From Gaeumannomyces sp. JS-464 (Eukaryota; Ascomycota; Sordariomycetes; Magnaporthales; Magnaporthaceae): a stretch of 64,000 bases of DNA. The first letter of the stretch is position 1. Each line of letters begins with the position of its first letter. This document shows, in pieces, positions 35,852 to 48,098 of the stretch. Below the pieces are notes generated by a model. It saw nothing but the letters and a program-made list of their open reading frames with translations. It was not told the origin of the DNA and did no database searches. The stretch covers positions 186,001 through 250,000 of the forward strand of contig NGZR01000008.1 in assembly GCA_002197995.1 (NCBI GenBank), given 5' to 3'. Position numbers and translations under genes: made by a program.

Positions 35852-36595
35852 TTATCGAGTCCTGGTCCTGGTGATGGTCGTCGTGTGAATAGAAGTGGCC
35901 GTGATGGTTGGCTGACGGCTTTGGGCAGGCACTATCCTTAGCGAGACACTGCGCGAGGCTGTTGCGGATCGACGAGTCTTCCTCGCCGGTGTGCGCTTGA
36001 AAGTGATGGTCACTGTCGGAGTCGGGCGTATTGAAGTTGAAGTGGTCGCAATATAAGGGGTTGGGCTTGTGAAGGTGTGATTAAGCAGCAATTTCAAAAG
36101 GCGATCAAAGTCTTGACCGGCAGTGACCTCCGGAGTGCTTCCAGACCAGGCTGTGGCGGCGCTGTAAGCTCCCAGCTCTGAGGTTTCCGATGTGGCAGGG
36201 GGAAGGAAAGCGATGCTCGCGGCCGAGCTGGCGAGTGTGTAAGGGAAGGTTATGGGCCTCTGAGAGGATGGAGGCGAATGGACACCGAACGTCGTGTGTC
36301 CGGGGACGGTGCGACTCGTGGCAAAAGTTGATAACGCAGATGAAGCGTGCCCTGGGTTGGGGGTTGCAAAATTCGACGGGGGCGAGGGCGGCGCGGGGCC
36401 TGATACGGGAAAGCTGTTTTTTGGGGGGAGCCAACGTGATTGAAGGCTGGGCACTGGTCCACGCGTTCGTCGCGTATGTCGGGGCGGTCACACTTCCCGT
36501 AGACCTGCTAACTGTAGCCGAGGTTGCAGGGAGGAAAGGACGGAGACCACCAAGTAGAGGTTCCTAGCGGACGCCAGGACCATGGACGACAGCAT
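35852..36595 (-). CDS. Possible Ser/Thr/Pro-rich secreted protein
   Basis: Start at 36595 (MLSSMVLASARNLYLVVSVLSSL) looks like a signal peptide. The following stretch (TGSVTAPTYATNAWTSAQPS, NFATPNPGHASSALSTFATS, PITFPYTLASSAASIAFLPP, SELGAYSAATAWSGSTPEVT, NHTFTSPTPYIATTSTSIRP) is dominated by Ser, Thr, Pro and Ala, as in heavily O-glycosylated wall or secreted proteins. The stop is at 35852. Joining the signal peptide to the body needs two small frame corrections, one near 36530 and one at the C6A6 homopolymer (36415-36426), so the model is tentative. No family is recognised. It could be chance coding on GC-rich DNA. Confidence 0.38.
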
Positions 36596-39500
36596 CTTGG
36601 GCGGCGTGAGGTAATCTCCGTGGAAGCTGACTCTTGTCTGGGACAGTTGTTTCCAAGTTAGGCTTCATAAGCGAAAAGAGATTAAAACAATCCATGGTCC
36701 CCCCCCCCCGGACTAGGGAGCCAAAGGGCAGGAGGGGCAGCGGATAGATATATCTACGCGTTGACGACATGGAATTCCAAAAACTGTCAATGCGGGCTCG
36801 CCACAACTGGCGTCCGTAGGACATTAGTCGGAAGTGGCAGGCCATTCCGGGAGCTATTCAGCCTGGAAGCCCGGCCCAGGGACCAGACATCGACTTGGGA
36901 ACGCGACTAGGCAAATGGAATGGGAGTTTGTGGCCGATGAGCCCGGTGCAGAGTATTGGTAGAAGCCCAATGCAGGACGGGGCAGTGCGGTCAGGCATTC
37001 ACTTCGGGCAATGGCTGGCTTGACAACGAGAATGCGGCGAGGCAGATGGCTTGGAGAGCCATCCACCTATCAACAGCCCATTCACTCGAACAGGATGACG
37101 TTGTATGTTCTTCCACAGCCGTTCGTGGCATCGGGGCATTCAAACGGTGGGGCAAAAGGGTTAGGAACACCTACTATATCCAATCTGGTAGGCAATGGCC
37201 TCAGCCCACAGAGAGAGGAGACAAGGCATAGTGACCCTGCTGCTCGAGTCTGATACTTTGGGAGCCAAAAGCACTGCGGCCTTGACCGGGAGGCACAACA
37301 AGGGGAATCATCAACGATGGCGGCGTGGAGCAGCACACGGTGCCCGGAGGCGGAAACGGCTGTGATCGGCTGTGCCGCGAAGTTCAGGCGCTCCAGCGAC
37401 CGCATAACGCTGCTGCAGAGCCGCGGCAAGGGTCCAGAGTCTCCGCTTTGGGCATCCAACGTCCGACGTGGTTGCTGGGCATGATCTCGCACGAGTTTCG
37501 CAGGACAAGGTTGCCCAGGACGCACTGCGGCAAGCAGATCCGGCAGTCACTGATCCAGATCCGATACTCACGCAACCTCGGCATCCTTGATCTTCCTCAT
37601 CGCCGGCGGATAGGGTGTTTATCATGGGCTCGTTTGATGCGACGGGCGCGCAGCCTCCACCATCCATCAGATGTCGATCGGCCATTGCTGCTCTGATCGT
37701 CTGGCGTTGGGGGCGCGCGGAGGTTGAGGAATAGGGTCGAAGGTGTTTGACGGACGTGACGTCTCTAGCGTCTAAACGAGCCTGGGAGGAGGAAGCCTGC
37801 GACGGTCAGCAATTGGTCAGCAGCGTGTCAAGCATGGCCTGGTGCGAACACAGCCTGGTGGACAGCCAAGACAAGGGCCGGAGTAGGCAGCGGCTGGGAG
37901 GCCATGTGGTTCCAGCCTTACCAGTTCTCGGCGGCGGCAACTGATATTTTGTCATTGATTGGCAGGAGCCGAGCGGGCCGGCAGAAGCCAGGGTCAAGCT
38001 GATGGGACTCGAGAGGGGGCAGCGTGTCGAGACTGGAGGAGTGGCTGGCCAAGGATCGTGGAGAGATGGTCGTGGATAGGTGGCTCGATCGAAGTTGCTC
38101 CGGGCTTCAGGAGTTTACAGTGCCTGGTGGCATTTTCCGAGCATGGGCGGGCACTTAAGTGGAATTGTCTCCACTGTGGCTGGTGCGTGGTGGGGGTCAC
38201 AATGTGCTACATAGAATGCTGCTAGACCAGGCGCAATTGTGCGGCTCTCTCCAACCCTGAATCTCCCACCGCAACATCTCGCTATGCTGGGCTGTCTTCT
38301 GCGTGGTTGCTCCACCCCTGTCAATATCATGCGCCTCTTCTTATTTCCGTGGCACCAGCCTTCCAGATGCCGTTAGGGGCCGGTCCCAGGGAGGCGTGTC
38401 CCCAAAACCTCGGTTCTCCCCAGACGGCGCGCCACTCGCTCCTCAGTCCTGAAACTCGATCGCAATGTGGATTGGCAGCATCAATCGTATCCATGGACTT
38501 GAGTACCAGGGCTCAACTGGCACCTGTCGTCGTCAGCAGCGGGACGCGGCTAAGAAGCACCTTTCGCCGTGCGCGCCGCACGCTCGGCCTGGGTAACCCA
38601 GGCTTGTCGGTGCGGCGACTGACGGCTCTGGCTTCCACCTTTCCTTTGCCCCTGGTCCCTTGGTCTTGCCTCCGCCTGTGCGAGATGCTAGTGCATCTTC
38701 ACTTCTTCAGTTACGTGCGCATCCACTTTAGATCTCCCTTTGCGACCTTCTCAAGGAGCATTTGGTCCGGGAACACCCTTCGGCCTCTATTCGAATCATC
38801 TAGGCTTGCACTTTTACCCCCAGGAATGGGCTCTGCGTTCCGCTGTCAGATGGACCCTCGTGGACCGTATCGTTCTGTACCATGAAACGCTGCCAGGCGC
38901 GCCATGGATGCACTTGTACTGAGCCCATGGCTGACATCCTCCGCCCGCTGATAGGGCTTGGGTGCTTGTCCAGGGGCGGACCGGACGATGATGATCCCCC
39001 GACGTCCTTCGCTCTGCTTCTCTGTGGTAGATTTAACTGGCATATTTCCGGCAGATTCCCCGCTAAGACTGGCTTGCCGGCTGCCATTTGGACCCATTAC
39101 TTGTTCCGAAGCTGTGGCATCCTTCGTCCAAACACCCATCGCGCGCGGTATATTCGCCTTTCTTCGTCCGTTCTCCTAATCCCAGCATTCGGCCTCTAAC
39201 CCAGAGGACCGCGTCCAGCCGGCAATATGTCCGATTTGTCGTTCCACCTGGCCATCTTTGCTTGGGCATCTTCGGTGCCAGGTCGAGGATACGACGTCGT
39301 CCCAACCGTTCCCCCGAGGCTCGAACCCCTCTGGCCGTGTCGCCTTGCGAGCATCCTGCGGTGGCAACGTTGGAAGCTTCGCACCTCTGCATATTGCCGT
39401 CTTCGACCTGACTGACCTGCCGGCTCCCTCTCCGGTAACTCGGCCGTTTGGCATTGCCAAGCCACTACCGGTGCCTCTGCCTCCACCTCCCGCCTTCTTG

Positions 39501-39978
39501 TCCTCGCTGAGAGCCGCGTCAACCATCGATTGAGGCTCCTGTCCAACATGGATACAAGTCACCGACCGCCAAAGCGTGGTCGGACGCAGAGCCGCCTGAA
39601 TCTGCAGACCTCGCAGAACCTGTGGTCAGGCGATGAATCCGCACCATGGGGTCGACGAAAGGATTCCGCACTCTTGTGTCGTCAACGTGTTGGCCGCCGA
39701 AGTATGCTCTCAATGTGCATTCTGTTATTGCTGCAGTATTTTCGTCCATTCCCCGGCTTGAGGGCCAAATCGGGACGACGGCCGTCATATTTATTCTGCT
39801 CTTTCCAGTCGGTACTGAGGGCTTAACCTCCTGACCACAGCACTGCTACCAGCTTATACCGGTGCATCCTGTCGTCCCTCGCTCTCCTTCCGTCCCCGGC
39901 TGACACGGCCCGCACCACCACACCCCTCTTCACTCACACAAGAAGCGCGAGACGGCTCACACAGACGAGCACGCCGTC
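36596..39978. other. Long intergenic region upstream of the multicopper oxidase gene
   Basis: 3.4 kb with no supported gene. Open frames at 37311-37696, 38307-38885 and 39176-39562 overlap others on the opposite strand and show no domain, signal peptide or intron pattern. The last few hundred bases are the oxidase promoter and are CT-rich before the ATG. Confidence 0.5.
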
Positions 39979-41993
39979 ATGCACTTCTTGCCGGGGCTTG
40001 CAGCCCTTCGCTGGGCTTTGCCGCTCGCCCTCCCACTACTAGTCGCCGGGCTCGATGATGTCGGAGATAAGCCACGAAGATACGAGTACACCATCACTTG
40101 GGACAAGGGGTCTCCTGATGGTTTCGAGCGAGAGATGGCATTCATCAACAGGCAATTCCCGGGGCCACTGATAGAAGCTAACCAGGGTGACAATCTCGAG
40201 ATCGTGGTGACGAACAACATGCCCATGAACACCACGATCCACTTCCACGGTAAGCTGTTTTGCGTTACCGAACCTTCGGAGCGGACCACGCACTGCAGAT
40301 CAACTAACACAAGTCCAATGTGCTAGGCATCAGTCAAGTCGGAACACCGTGGTCGGACGGCGTCCCTGGCTTGACACAGCGCTACATACAGCCGGGAAAG
40401 AGCTTCACGTACAGGTGGAAGGCGGATCAATATGGAAGCTACTGGTATCATGCCCACTCCCGCGGGCAGATCGACGACGGCCTTTACGGTCCAATCCTCA
40501 TCCACCCAAGGAATGATACGCCCGACCCTTTTAGTTTCATCGCGCAGAACAACTCAACCCTTCAAGCTATGCGACAGGCGATGCAGAGCGTCCAGCCCGT
40601 CCTGCTCTCCGATTGGCGTCATCTCACGTCGGCAAAGTCGTGGGAGATCAATATCGCCTCGGGCGCAGAGACGCCCTGCTACAACTCCATCTTGATCAAT
40701 GGCAAGGGCCGGGAGAATTGCTGGTCGCGCACCAAGATCAACCAGCTCACAACGGGGGTCCAGAGGATCTTTCTTCAACGTGGAGGAGACAGCCAGTTGA
40801 CGGACAAGGGGTGTCTCCCCGCCCGGTCTGTGGCGGCCGGTCTCTCCCCCGGCCTGCAGGTCAACCTGTCCGCCATCCCATCCGACATCTTCGAAAATTG
40901 CCAACCGACAAATGGTGAGCTGGCAGTCATTCAGGTGACGCAGGATCCCACCGGGGGTGGAAACTGGCGCGCTTTCGACCTGGTCGGCACGTTCGGGCTC
41001 CTCACGGGCATCGTCTCCATCGACGAGCATCCCATGTACGTGTACGCCGTCGACGGAGGCTACATCCAGCCACAGCTGGTCCAGGCCATCAGCGTTGCCA
41101 ATGGCGACCGCTACTCAGTTCTGATCAAGGCCGACCGCGCCGGTGACTTCGCAATCCGTGTGGCCTCTGCCGCCATGCCGCAGCTGATGTCGGGCATGGC
41201 CACCATGCGCGTTCAGGCTGCCAACACCTCCGCGACACGCGTCGTTTCCCGGGACGATCATGGCGGGGAGAATGGCGACGACGACGAGACAAAAGGCAAG
41301 GATAGAATCAGGAGACAACAGGCGCCACCAGCCCCGGCGCCGTCGCCCACCTCTACACCGTACATCAACGACGCGGGCGGCGCGGCTGCTCGCAATGTCA
41401 ACTACTTCAGCCAGCAGGCGCAGCGCAATTACCCGGCCGAGCCTATCTCCCAGAACGTGGCGCAGACGTTCAAGCTGAGTATGCGGCACGACGGCGCAGC
41501 ATACAAGTGGGCGCTCAACGACACCATCTACCCGGCATCAGCCGATGACGCGACGCCCATCCTCTTCGGGCCGCCGCCAACCGACCGCGAAAACGACGTG
41601 ACCATCTCGACGCGCAACAACACGTGGGTCGACCTCGTCTTCGAGTCCACCATCTTCCCCATGCCGCCGCACCCCGTCCACAAGCACGGCACGCACATGT
41701 ACCTGATCGGCACAGGGCAGGGCAACTTCACGTGGCGCTCCGTTGCCGAGGCCGCCCAAGCCCGCCCTCAAAGCTTCAATCTGCAGAACCCGCCCAAGCG
41801 CGACACCTTCCAGAGCCTGGTCGCCATCGGCGGACCCGCTTGGATGGCCATCCGCTACCACTCGGCCGACCCGGGGCCTTGGCTTATGCACTGCCACATA
41901 CAGGCTCATCTCGAGGGTGGCATGGCCATGGTCATTCAGGATGGTGTCGACGCCTGGCCCAAGGTGCCGTCTGAGTACCTCGAGATGGCCTGA
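39979..41993 (+). CDS. Secreted multicopper oxidase (laccase-like)
   Basis: Exons 39979-40249 and 40327-41993; the 77 bp intron has donor GTAAGC and acceptor GCTAG. The joined frame is 645 aa without correction. The N-terminus MHFLPGLAALRWALPLALPL is a signal peptide. All four copper motifs are present: HFHG (88-91), WYHAHSRGQ (His132, His134), HPVHKHG (539-545) and HCHIQAHLEGGM (612-623, axial Met). It should oxidise phenolic or other reducing substrates and reduce O2 to water, outside the cell. The absence of a C-terminal membrane helix argues against a Fet3-type ferroxidase. The HSRGQIDDGLYGP block resembles pigment-associated ascomycete oxidases such as Abr1. Domains 2 and 3 are joined by an unusual charged then Pro/Ala-rich linker (about 435-475). 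No polyketide synthase lies nearby, so a melanin role is not supported by context. Confidence 0.92.
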
Positions 41994-44900
41994 CAGGGTT
42001 TCTCGCCCGGCGGCCCCTCCCCTAATCTATTACTTCTCTTCTTGTTCATCCCTTTTACCTTCTCGCAAACTTCCCCAACATTCTGTCTGGTCTCGTATGT
42101 CACGGGTTTAATCATGGTGCTGGCCGCCGTGGTAGGCACCTCGCTCCGAGTTTGAGTCCCGAACGAAGCCCAGCAAACAGGGTCCAGAAACACGGTGGAA
42201 TCTGATAATTGTATGGCGTTTATAGAGGATAGGACAGATACGGCATTAAACTTGACATTGCACACAGAAAACCCTTGGAGGTTACTGAGCATAGGTAGTT
42301 ACTAATTATCAGCTGCACTGGCCATTCGATCGACGGGTATTGCGTGAGCCTCTTAATCTTCATCTCCAAACATGGAAATAGGATCCCCTCGCGGAATTTG
42401 CAGCACGTCCTGCCAAACTTGGGCCGCGTGTGCTTCGCGCCGTCACATGCGCGGTGAAGCAGTCTTAAAACTGCAACGGGGCAAGCGATGGCGGTGGCCT
42501 GCAGGGACACGCCATCATCCATCGGCCTGGGGTTGCTGGAGGCAAACCCTAATTGGGTGTCAAACCACGGCCCTCGAATCGCGGGGCCAATTTCGTCCCT
42601 TTTTTTTTCTTCCTGCATCCTTGGGAAAGGACCAGAGCTGCCCGTGAGCAAAAGAAAAAGCCCGCCGACAGACGGACTGAGGCATCGCCTATCCCCATGC
42701 CCGGTTCTTTCATCTTGCTCGCGGCGAGATTCTCGACCCAGCAACTCGGCACAGGCACAGAAATGGCGTAGTAACTTCTCCACGTTATGCGATGCGTGAG
42801 AGATCGGACCTTGCAGAGCTGAAGACCAGGGATAGAATTTAGGACGGCGGATCAGTGGCCTTTTTGGGCAATCACTGCGTGCCCGGCCCGGCGGGCATGA
42901 TCCTTCTGTCCGGCATTGTATTTTACAACGATAAACTCTGTGACCTTTTTCCTATTCCGGTTTGCGAGGTCTGATTGACGGCGCGAGGAAACACTCACAA
43001 AAGGGCTGGGACTTCCCGGGAGACGAGAAAAAGAAATGAAATGAAAAAAACCAAAAAAACCAGTGGATTTCGGCCCGTGCCCTGCCGTGTCTCGACGGCG
43101 GGCAGGGGACAAGGTTTGGTTGCTATGGCCTCATGGCCGCCGTGGTCGTAGTTTGTGGGCCTTGGTCAGGGGTAGAACAGGGGGCAGTGCAGCTTACTAT
43201 GATCGTCGGCCTGGTGGTTGCCGGAAGGTCTTCCGCACCCGGGTGACCGGTCAAACTCGGCGCACCGCCCTCCGGTGGACCGGGGGATAATTTAAGCCAC
43301 TGCAAACATGTGACAATGGTGATATCCAGGTCGAGCCATTCACCGGGGCCCCGGTTTTTTCAGCACGGCGGGGGTCGGGGACAATGGCTTGAGAAGCAAG
43401 CACGACTGCACGAGTTGGGAACGTGATGCAAGAGCCGCATCACTTCGCACTTAAAAAATCTCCACACTGGCCACATGGTCTTGTTTATGCGCGTCTTTGC
43501 CTAGCTTGGGTGTCTGGGGCTCAAGTTCTGGTCAGCCGAAACGGATATGCAGTTCCGTTGAGGAAACCGGGACTCCAACGGACGAGGCTGGCGTCCGAGA
43601 TCCGCTCTTCGCAGGATACGGAGATGTCCAGCACGTGAAGGCGCCTGTCGATATTGTTGCCCGGTGCCTAAACGAGAAGGTCGTATTGGGGAACAGATAG
43701 GCAGGTAGTAGACCTATTGGCTTGATCCATATCTCCAGATACACGAGTGCGCACGGGTGGCGGAGAGTCACCTTCGGCGTCGCCGGGAGTGCTGTAACTC
43801 GTTTATCGAGCATCTGTGACAATGGCGAAGTTTTTTTCATACCTATCCCTGACAATGGATCGCCGGTGATATCCACCTCTTTGTGATAGGTGCGGCTAGG
43901 CAACTCCAAGGACTGATCACATCCTGGAGAAGCTGGGGGACAAGGAAAAGAGAGCATCCCGGGGGGATCAAGTGTAAATTCAGGGACCGGTACACAGCAG
44001 CGGCAACGGCAGGATCAACGGCTATGAGTTTTGGTTGTTTTGGGAGATGACTGCGAAACACAAGTCAAAAGCAACTTACTGCGGGCACGCGTCTACCTGG
44101 AAAGTTCCGCCTGTCGAAAACCTTTATCATGTTCTGGTTCTACGTTGCCTTATTCGGAAGCAGCAGCAAGACCTACCTTTAATCAGTCCCGGCTTGGGAC
44201 GACCATGGCCCTCAGCCCTGCACCATGGTAGCCTCGCGCAACCCGTTGATCGGGGTTGGAGTTATCCTAGTTGTGTAGGTGCACTCGCCCTAGAGAGCTA
44301 AAGAGGGGAGACTGGGATCTCTGTTTTTTTTCTTCTGAGAAGTTGCAGAGACAAGGAGCGTGGAAGGGCGCTGCAATCCCTGACTCTATCATGAGCGCTC
44401 CCGCACTTGCTGGAATCCCTCTTCCTCCGGGGTTAGCCGTGGCCAGTAACGGCCTGGAAGGAGAAATTGCTAACTCTTACGGCCCGCAGTCCCCGAAACA
44501 CCAAATCTTAAATCCTGTCTGCGTGTTCTTCTCTGCGCCCGGCCTCCGTATGCAGTATCCTTGGAAGGGTCTGTTTAGATACCGCATCTTGTTTTAAGGT
44601 CGACGGGGTGGACGGATCGGGCGAGGGAGAAGAAACTCGAGAAGGCTTGAGGGGGCTGTAGCGGCTATCGTATCGGGGAGAGCTGGGTCGTGTGGGTCTG
44701 GCTTAGGGCACGGCAAAGACCCAGAGGACGGAGTAGGGCAGTCAAGTGGGAGGGGAGGAAGACCGTCGGAGTAGGGCCGGGTCGGGAGACGGTCAAGAAG
44801 GTCTCGGCTCTCGACGAACAGCGCATCCGTGAATCGCGGTCCCCCACCTAGCCCAAGCGAATCCAGAGACGCCCCATCTCCGGTCCCGTCTCCTAAAACA

Positions 44901-47594
44901 GTCTAGGACACTTGGTTCGCAAGAAGCTTGTGGATAGCAAATTGTTTGTTTTCCTTGTCTCTGGTTTTTCTTCTTTTTCATGGGATAGCGGCTGGCCGCA
45001 GCGGCTGAAGCTTGCTTGAGACCCGTTCGGTGTCCAGATTCGTCCTAAGCAACGGGGTAGATCAGATCGGCGGAGGGAGAATCGGCTGGAGCCTGGAGAG
45101 AGGACCTGCGGTTTTCTGCGACCTCTGACTAAGGCAATAAAGTAGATACCTCTAGTTAGCCTTTCCTGGTTCTGGGCAACGTAGAGGACATTGTCGGGGG
45201 ACTAACAGCAGTAGGCGATAGCTGGCACTTGCGTAGAAACGTACTAAAACTAGTCCAGTGGCTGCTAATCAAGTCCATCTCTGTCGAACTGTCGTGATTG
45301 GACAAAAACATGAAGTGCGGGTGTCCTCGCTGAGCTAGCGGATCTCCAGGCCTCGGGCGAAGAGCTCTGGCTTTGGTCGAGGAAAAAATACGATAAAGAA
45401 TGGAAATATCAAAGGGCCTAGTGGTGCAAAAAAGCTTGTGGGGACAATATGGCATCTGGCCTGGGTGTTGTCGTACCGCCTAGAACTTGATCGCAGTTCC
45501 GAGTTTGCATCTTTGTTTTCTTGCCGCCCGACGAAAGCACCACCGCGGCTGACTGGCGAGGAGAGAGCAGAACCCGCACTGAAGCTGGAGGAGACAGGGG
45601 CTGAAAGCCACCTCCGATCCTGGACGGGCGGACGTTCAGCTGCGGGGGCCCACAACCGTGGGCGTCCGTATTCGCGTTGCTGCGGCGCTCACCGTAATGC
45701 CTTTCTGCCGTTGAAATAACGGTACAATCTACCAATACCACGAAGCCGGGATTGACTTTTTCCGGTTCTTTCGCTATGGGAATGGGGAAGATGGGAATCC
45801 TTCAGGTCCGGAGATATATTGGAACATTTCTTCATTTTTAACCGACGGATGGCCGCTGATGCGACGGTCGTTTTCAACTCCTACATATGCCTTGCTCTCC
45901 TCCAAATCCTATTGCACTAGCTACCTATCTGCATGGCCTAAGAACCCCCTGCGACGATGTGTGGCTCCCCGAGTGCTCCCCATGTGCTGGCTGGGCCATC
46001 GAGCCTCACAGACGACCAATAGTCGACACCAATGCTGCAGGCGAGGCAGGATGTGGGGGAACAGACGGGCAAGATGCGCATGAACCGTCGGTATTGAGAT
46101 GGGACATGTCGCTTTCCCGATGGGGCCTTTGTGCATTAGCGAGTACGCAATTGTACATGTCTGTGTATGGGGCTCTTCTGAGCGGCGACATGATTAGCCC
46201 TAACATGCCCAAGCCCCATCCCCTGGAAGCACAGCTGCAGCGAAGGCACGCATAAAAACCACTGGGTATTCCCCTGACAAGAAAAAAAAAAGTCGAAGTA
46301 ACAAATCGGGGTCCGCGGAGAAAGACGCGGGCAGGCCACATGTCGCCACGGCTGGATCTGACCAATCCTGACGCACCAGTGACGCGATTTTTTCGCGACA
46401 TCAAAACTTCGGGTTTGCCTCGGACGACCCCAAGGAGCCTAACGTGTCTCCTGACATCTTCGCGATGGGGACCTAGACCGGGCGGCCGGTTCGGGCCGTT
46501 CGCCAACGGGCGGCGGGTCATTTTCAAAAGCCGTTGCGTCTGGTTTCAGCTTCGTCGAAACTCGGCCTGGGGCTTCGTGGCGGCTGGCGGCTGAGATCTC
46601 TGGCTCATCTATGCACGCTGTCACCTCGAGGGGGTTCAGCCTCACATGGCCTGGATAGGAAAAAGTTCCGAGAATCCATCCTCGTTGATACCTGCCCGGC
46701 CTGGCTGAGAGGGAAAGATCTGCAGCGCAGCGTGAGGTCTGACGGCATTTGAGGGGATAGCCTGGAAGTTGGGAGTCCAGGAAGAACCCTCCAGGCCGGG
46801 CATTACATCATGGGTTTCCCCCGCATCGCCTGCGATCAATCAATTACATGGCTGGGAGACTCACCCCGCCTTTGCATAGCCCGCTGCGATCCGATCGGGC
46901 AACCAACCCGCAGATTTTGCTGTCGCCCCCATCCGCGTCCAGCCTGATCGCAGCGATGTGGTCTTAGGATACGGGTGGGTGACGTCGTTGCAGAGTCGGG
47001 TAAAGTCTAATCGGTATTTGGGTAAATCATCCTATCCATCCATGGGCCCATGTTCCGTCTGGTTCACGATCGAAATGTTTGAAGGGATGAACCTGGGCCC
47101 GGCTCCCAGAGAGCAAGAATACGAATACGCCGCTACCTTTAAATAGCTTAGCTGGTGTCCGGGGAATAATGATGTCAGCCTCACATGGGAACGGACGGGA
47201 CGGACAAATGCAAGAGCTAAACTTAAAACTGTTAAATTAGAAATGGTGACTAGCAACGACTAGAGGTATCGTAGCTCATGATCGTGGTATCACCTTCTGG
47301 AACCACACCCCCAACCCGTAGTGATTAGTCGCAAAGGGATAACCCCGCATGGTGGGCCGACCAAAATGCCAAGCGATAAAACGCGTCCCCTTACCAGTGG
47401 AATATCAACTTCACCCAATCAGCCAACAATACACTCCTCGATTTCCCATCGTAATGACGCCAAGTGAACGACAATCTTGAGGCCAAAGGAGCTTTTTTCT
47501 TCTTCTGTAATGCATGCGCGACTCGGTGGTCATTCGGCTGTAAGGCTTGAAGGCCGCATGCGGTGTGTGTCTGTGTGTTGGGCTGTATGCCGAC
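41994..47594. other. 5.6 kb gene desert
   Basis: Between the 3' end of the oxidase gene and the 3' end of the MARVEL-type gene I find no supportable coding region. The long frames (42220-42783, 43532-43957, 45335-45741, 46006-46527) overlap on both strands, lack conserved motifs and are interrupted by homopolymers. Non-coding RNA genes cannot be excluded. Confidence 0.45.
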
Positions 47595-48098
47595 TTAGAC
47601 GACAGCACCGCGGTTGTCGGTCGAGTGGTGGTGCTTGGTGCCGACGACAGGGTCTCCAACGGTGCGGCCGGCGTAGTGGCCGTCGGCGAGGACGTTGATG
47701 GCGGAGAAGAAGAAGGCGATGAAGCTGAAGGCCATGACGGTGTGCTTGTAGGCGCAGCGGTCAAAGGGGCCGGCGAAGGCGCCCAGACACATGGTGTCGG
47801 CATAGCTGTCGGTGGCGACGACGAAGGCGGCGAGCCAGAGGTACGAGAAGACGAGGTTGAGTGGGTGCAGGAAGCCGCGGCGGGCGTCGGAGCGCGAGAG
47901 AAGCAGGGCGACAGGGTAGACGAGCAGCGTCAGGGTCGCGACGACGATGAGGTACGTCAGGTGGCGGCCGCCGCTGCTCTTGATCAGGTCGATGAACCAG
48001 GCCGTGATGCCGAGCACGATCAGGGACGAGGTGATGATCAGGACGTTGCTGAAGAGCAGCAGCGGCGTGAGAATGCCGGATCCGCGTGAGTGGACCAT
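47595..48098 (-). CDS. MARVEL-type four-helix membrane protein
   Basis: Start at 48098 (MVHSRGSGILTPLLLFSN) chosen because the first helix begins soon after it; an upstream in-frame extension to 48182 is Pro/Thr-rich and looks untranslated. 167 aa. There are four hydrophobic helices: LLLFSNVLIITSSLIVLGIT, LTYLIVVATLTLLVYPVALL, LVFSYLWLAAFVVATDSYAD and TVMAFSFIAFFFSAINVLAD. Helix 3 is followed by an extracellular-type loop with two Cys (MCLGAFAGPFDRCAYKHT). This matches small fungal MARVEL-domain proteins associated with membrane apposition and vesicle or eisosome membranes. The tail is His-rich (GTKHHHSTDN). It is uninterrupted by introns or shifts. The specific role is unknown. Confidence 0.8.
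   Translation of the reverse strand: MVHSRGSGILTPLLLFSNVLIITSSLIVLGITAWFIDLIKSSGGRHLTYLIVVATLTLLVYPVALLLSRSDARRGFLHPLNLVFSYLWLAAFVVATDSYADTMCLGAFAGPFDRCAYKHTVMAFSFIAFFFSAINVLADGHYAGRTVGDPVVGTKHHHSTDNRGAVV

Noticed and set aside
39979..41993. Melanin or other secondary-metabolite cluster around the multicopper oxidase
   Set aside because: No polyketide synthase, peptide synthetase, terpene synthase or tailoring enzymes occur within the window.
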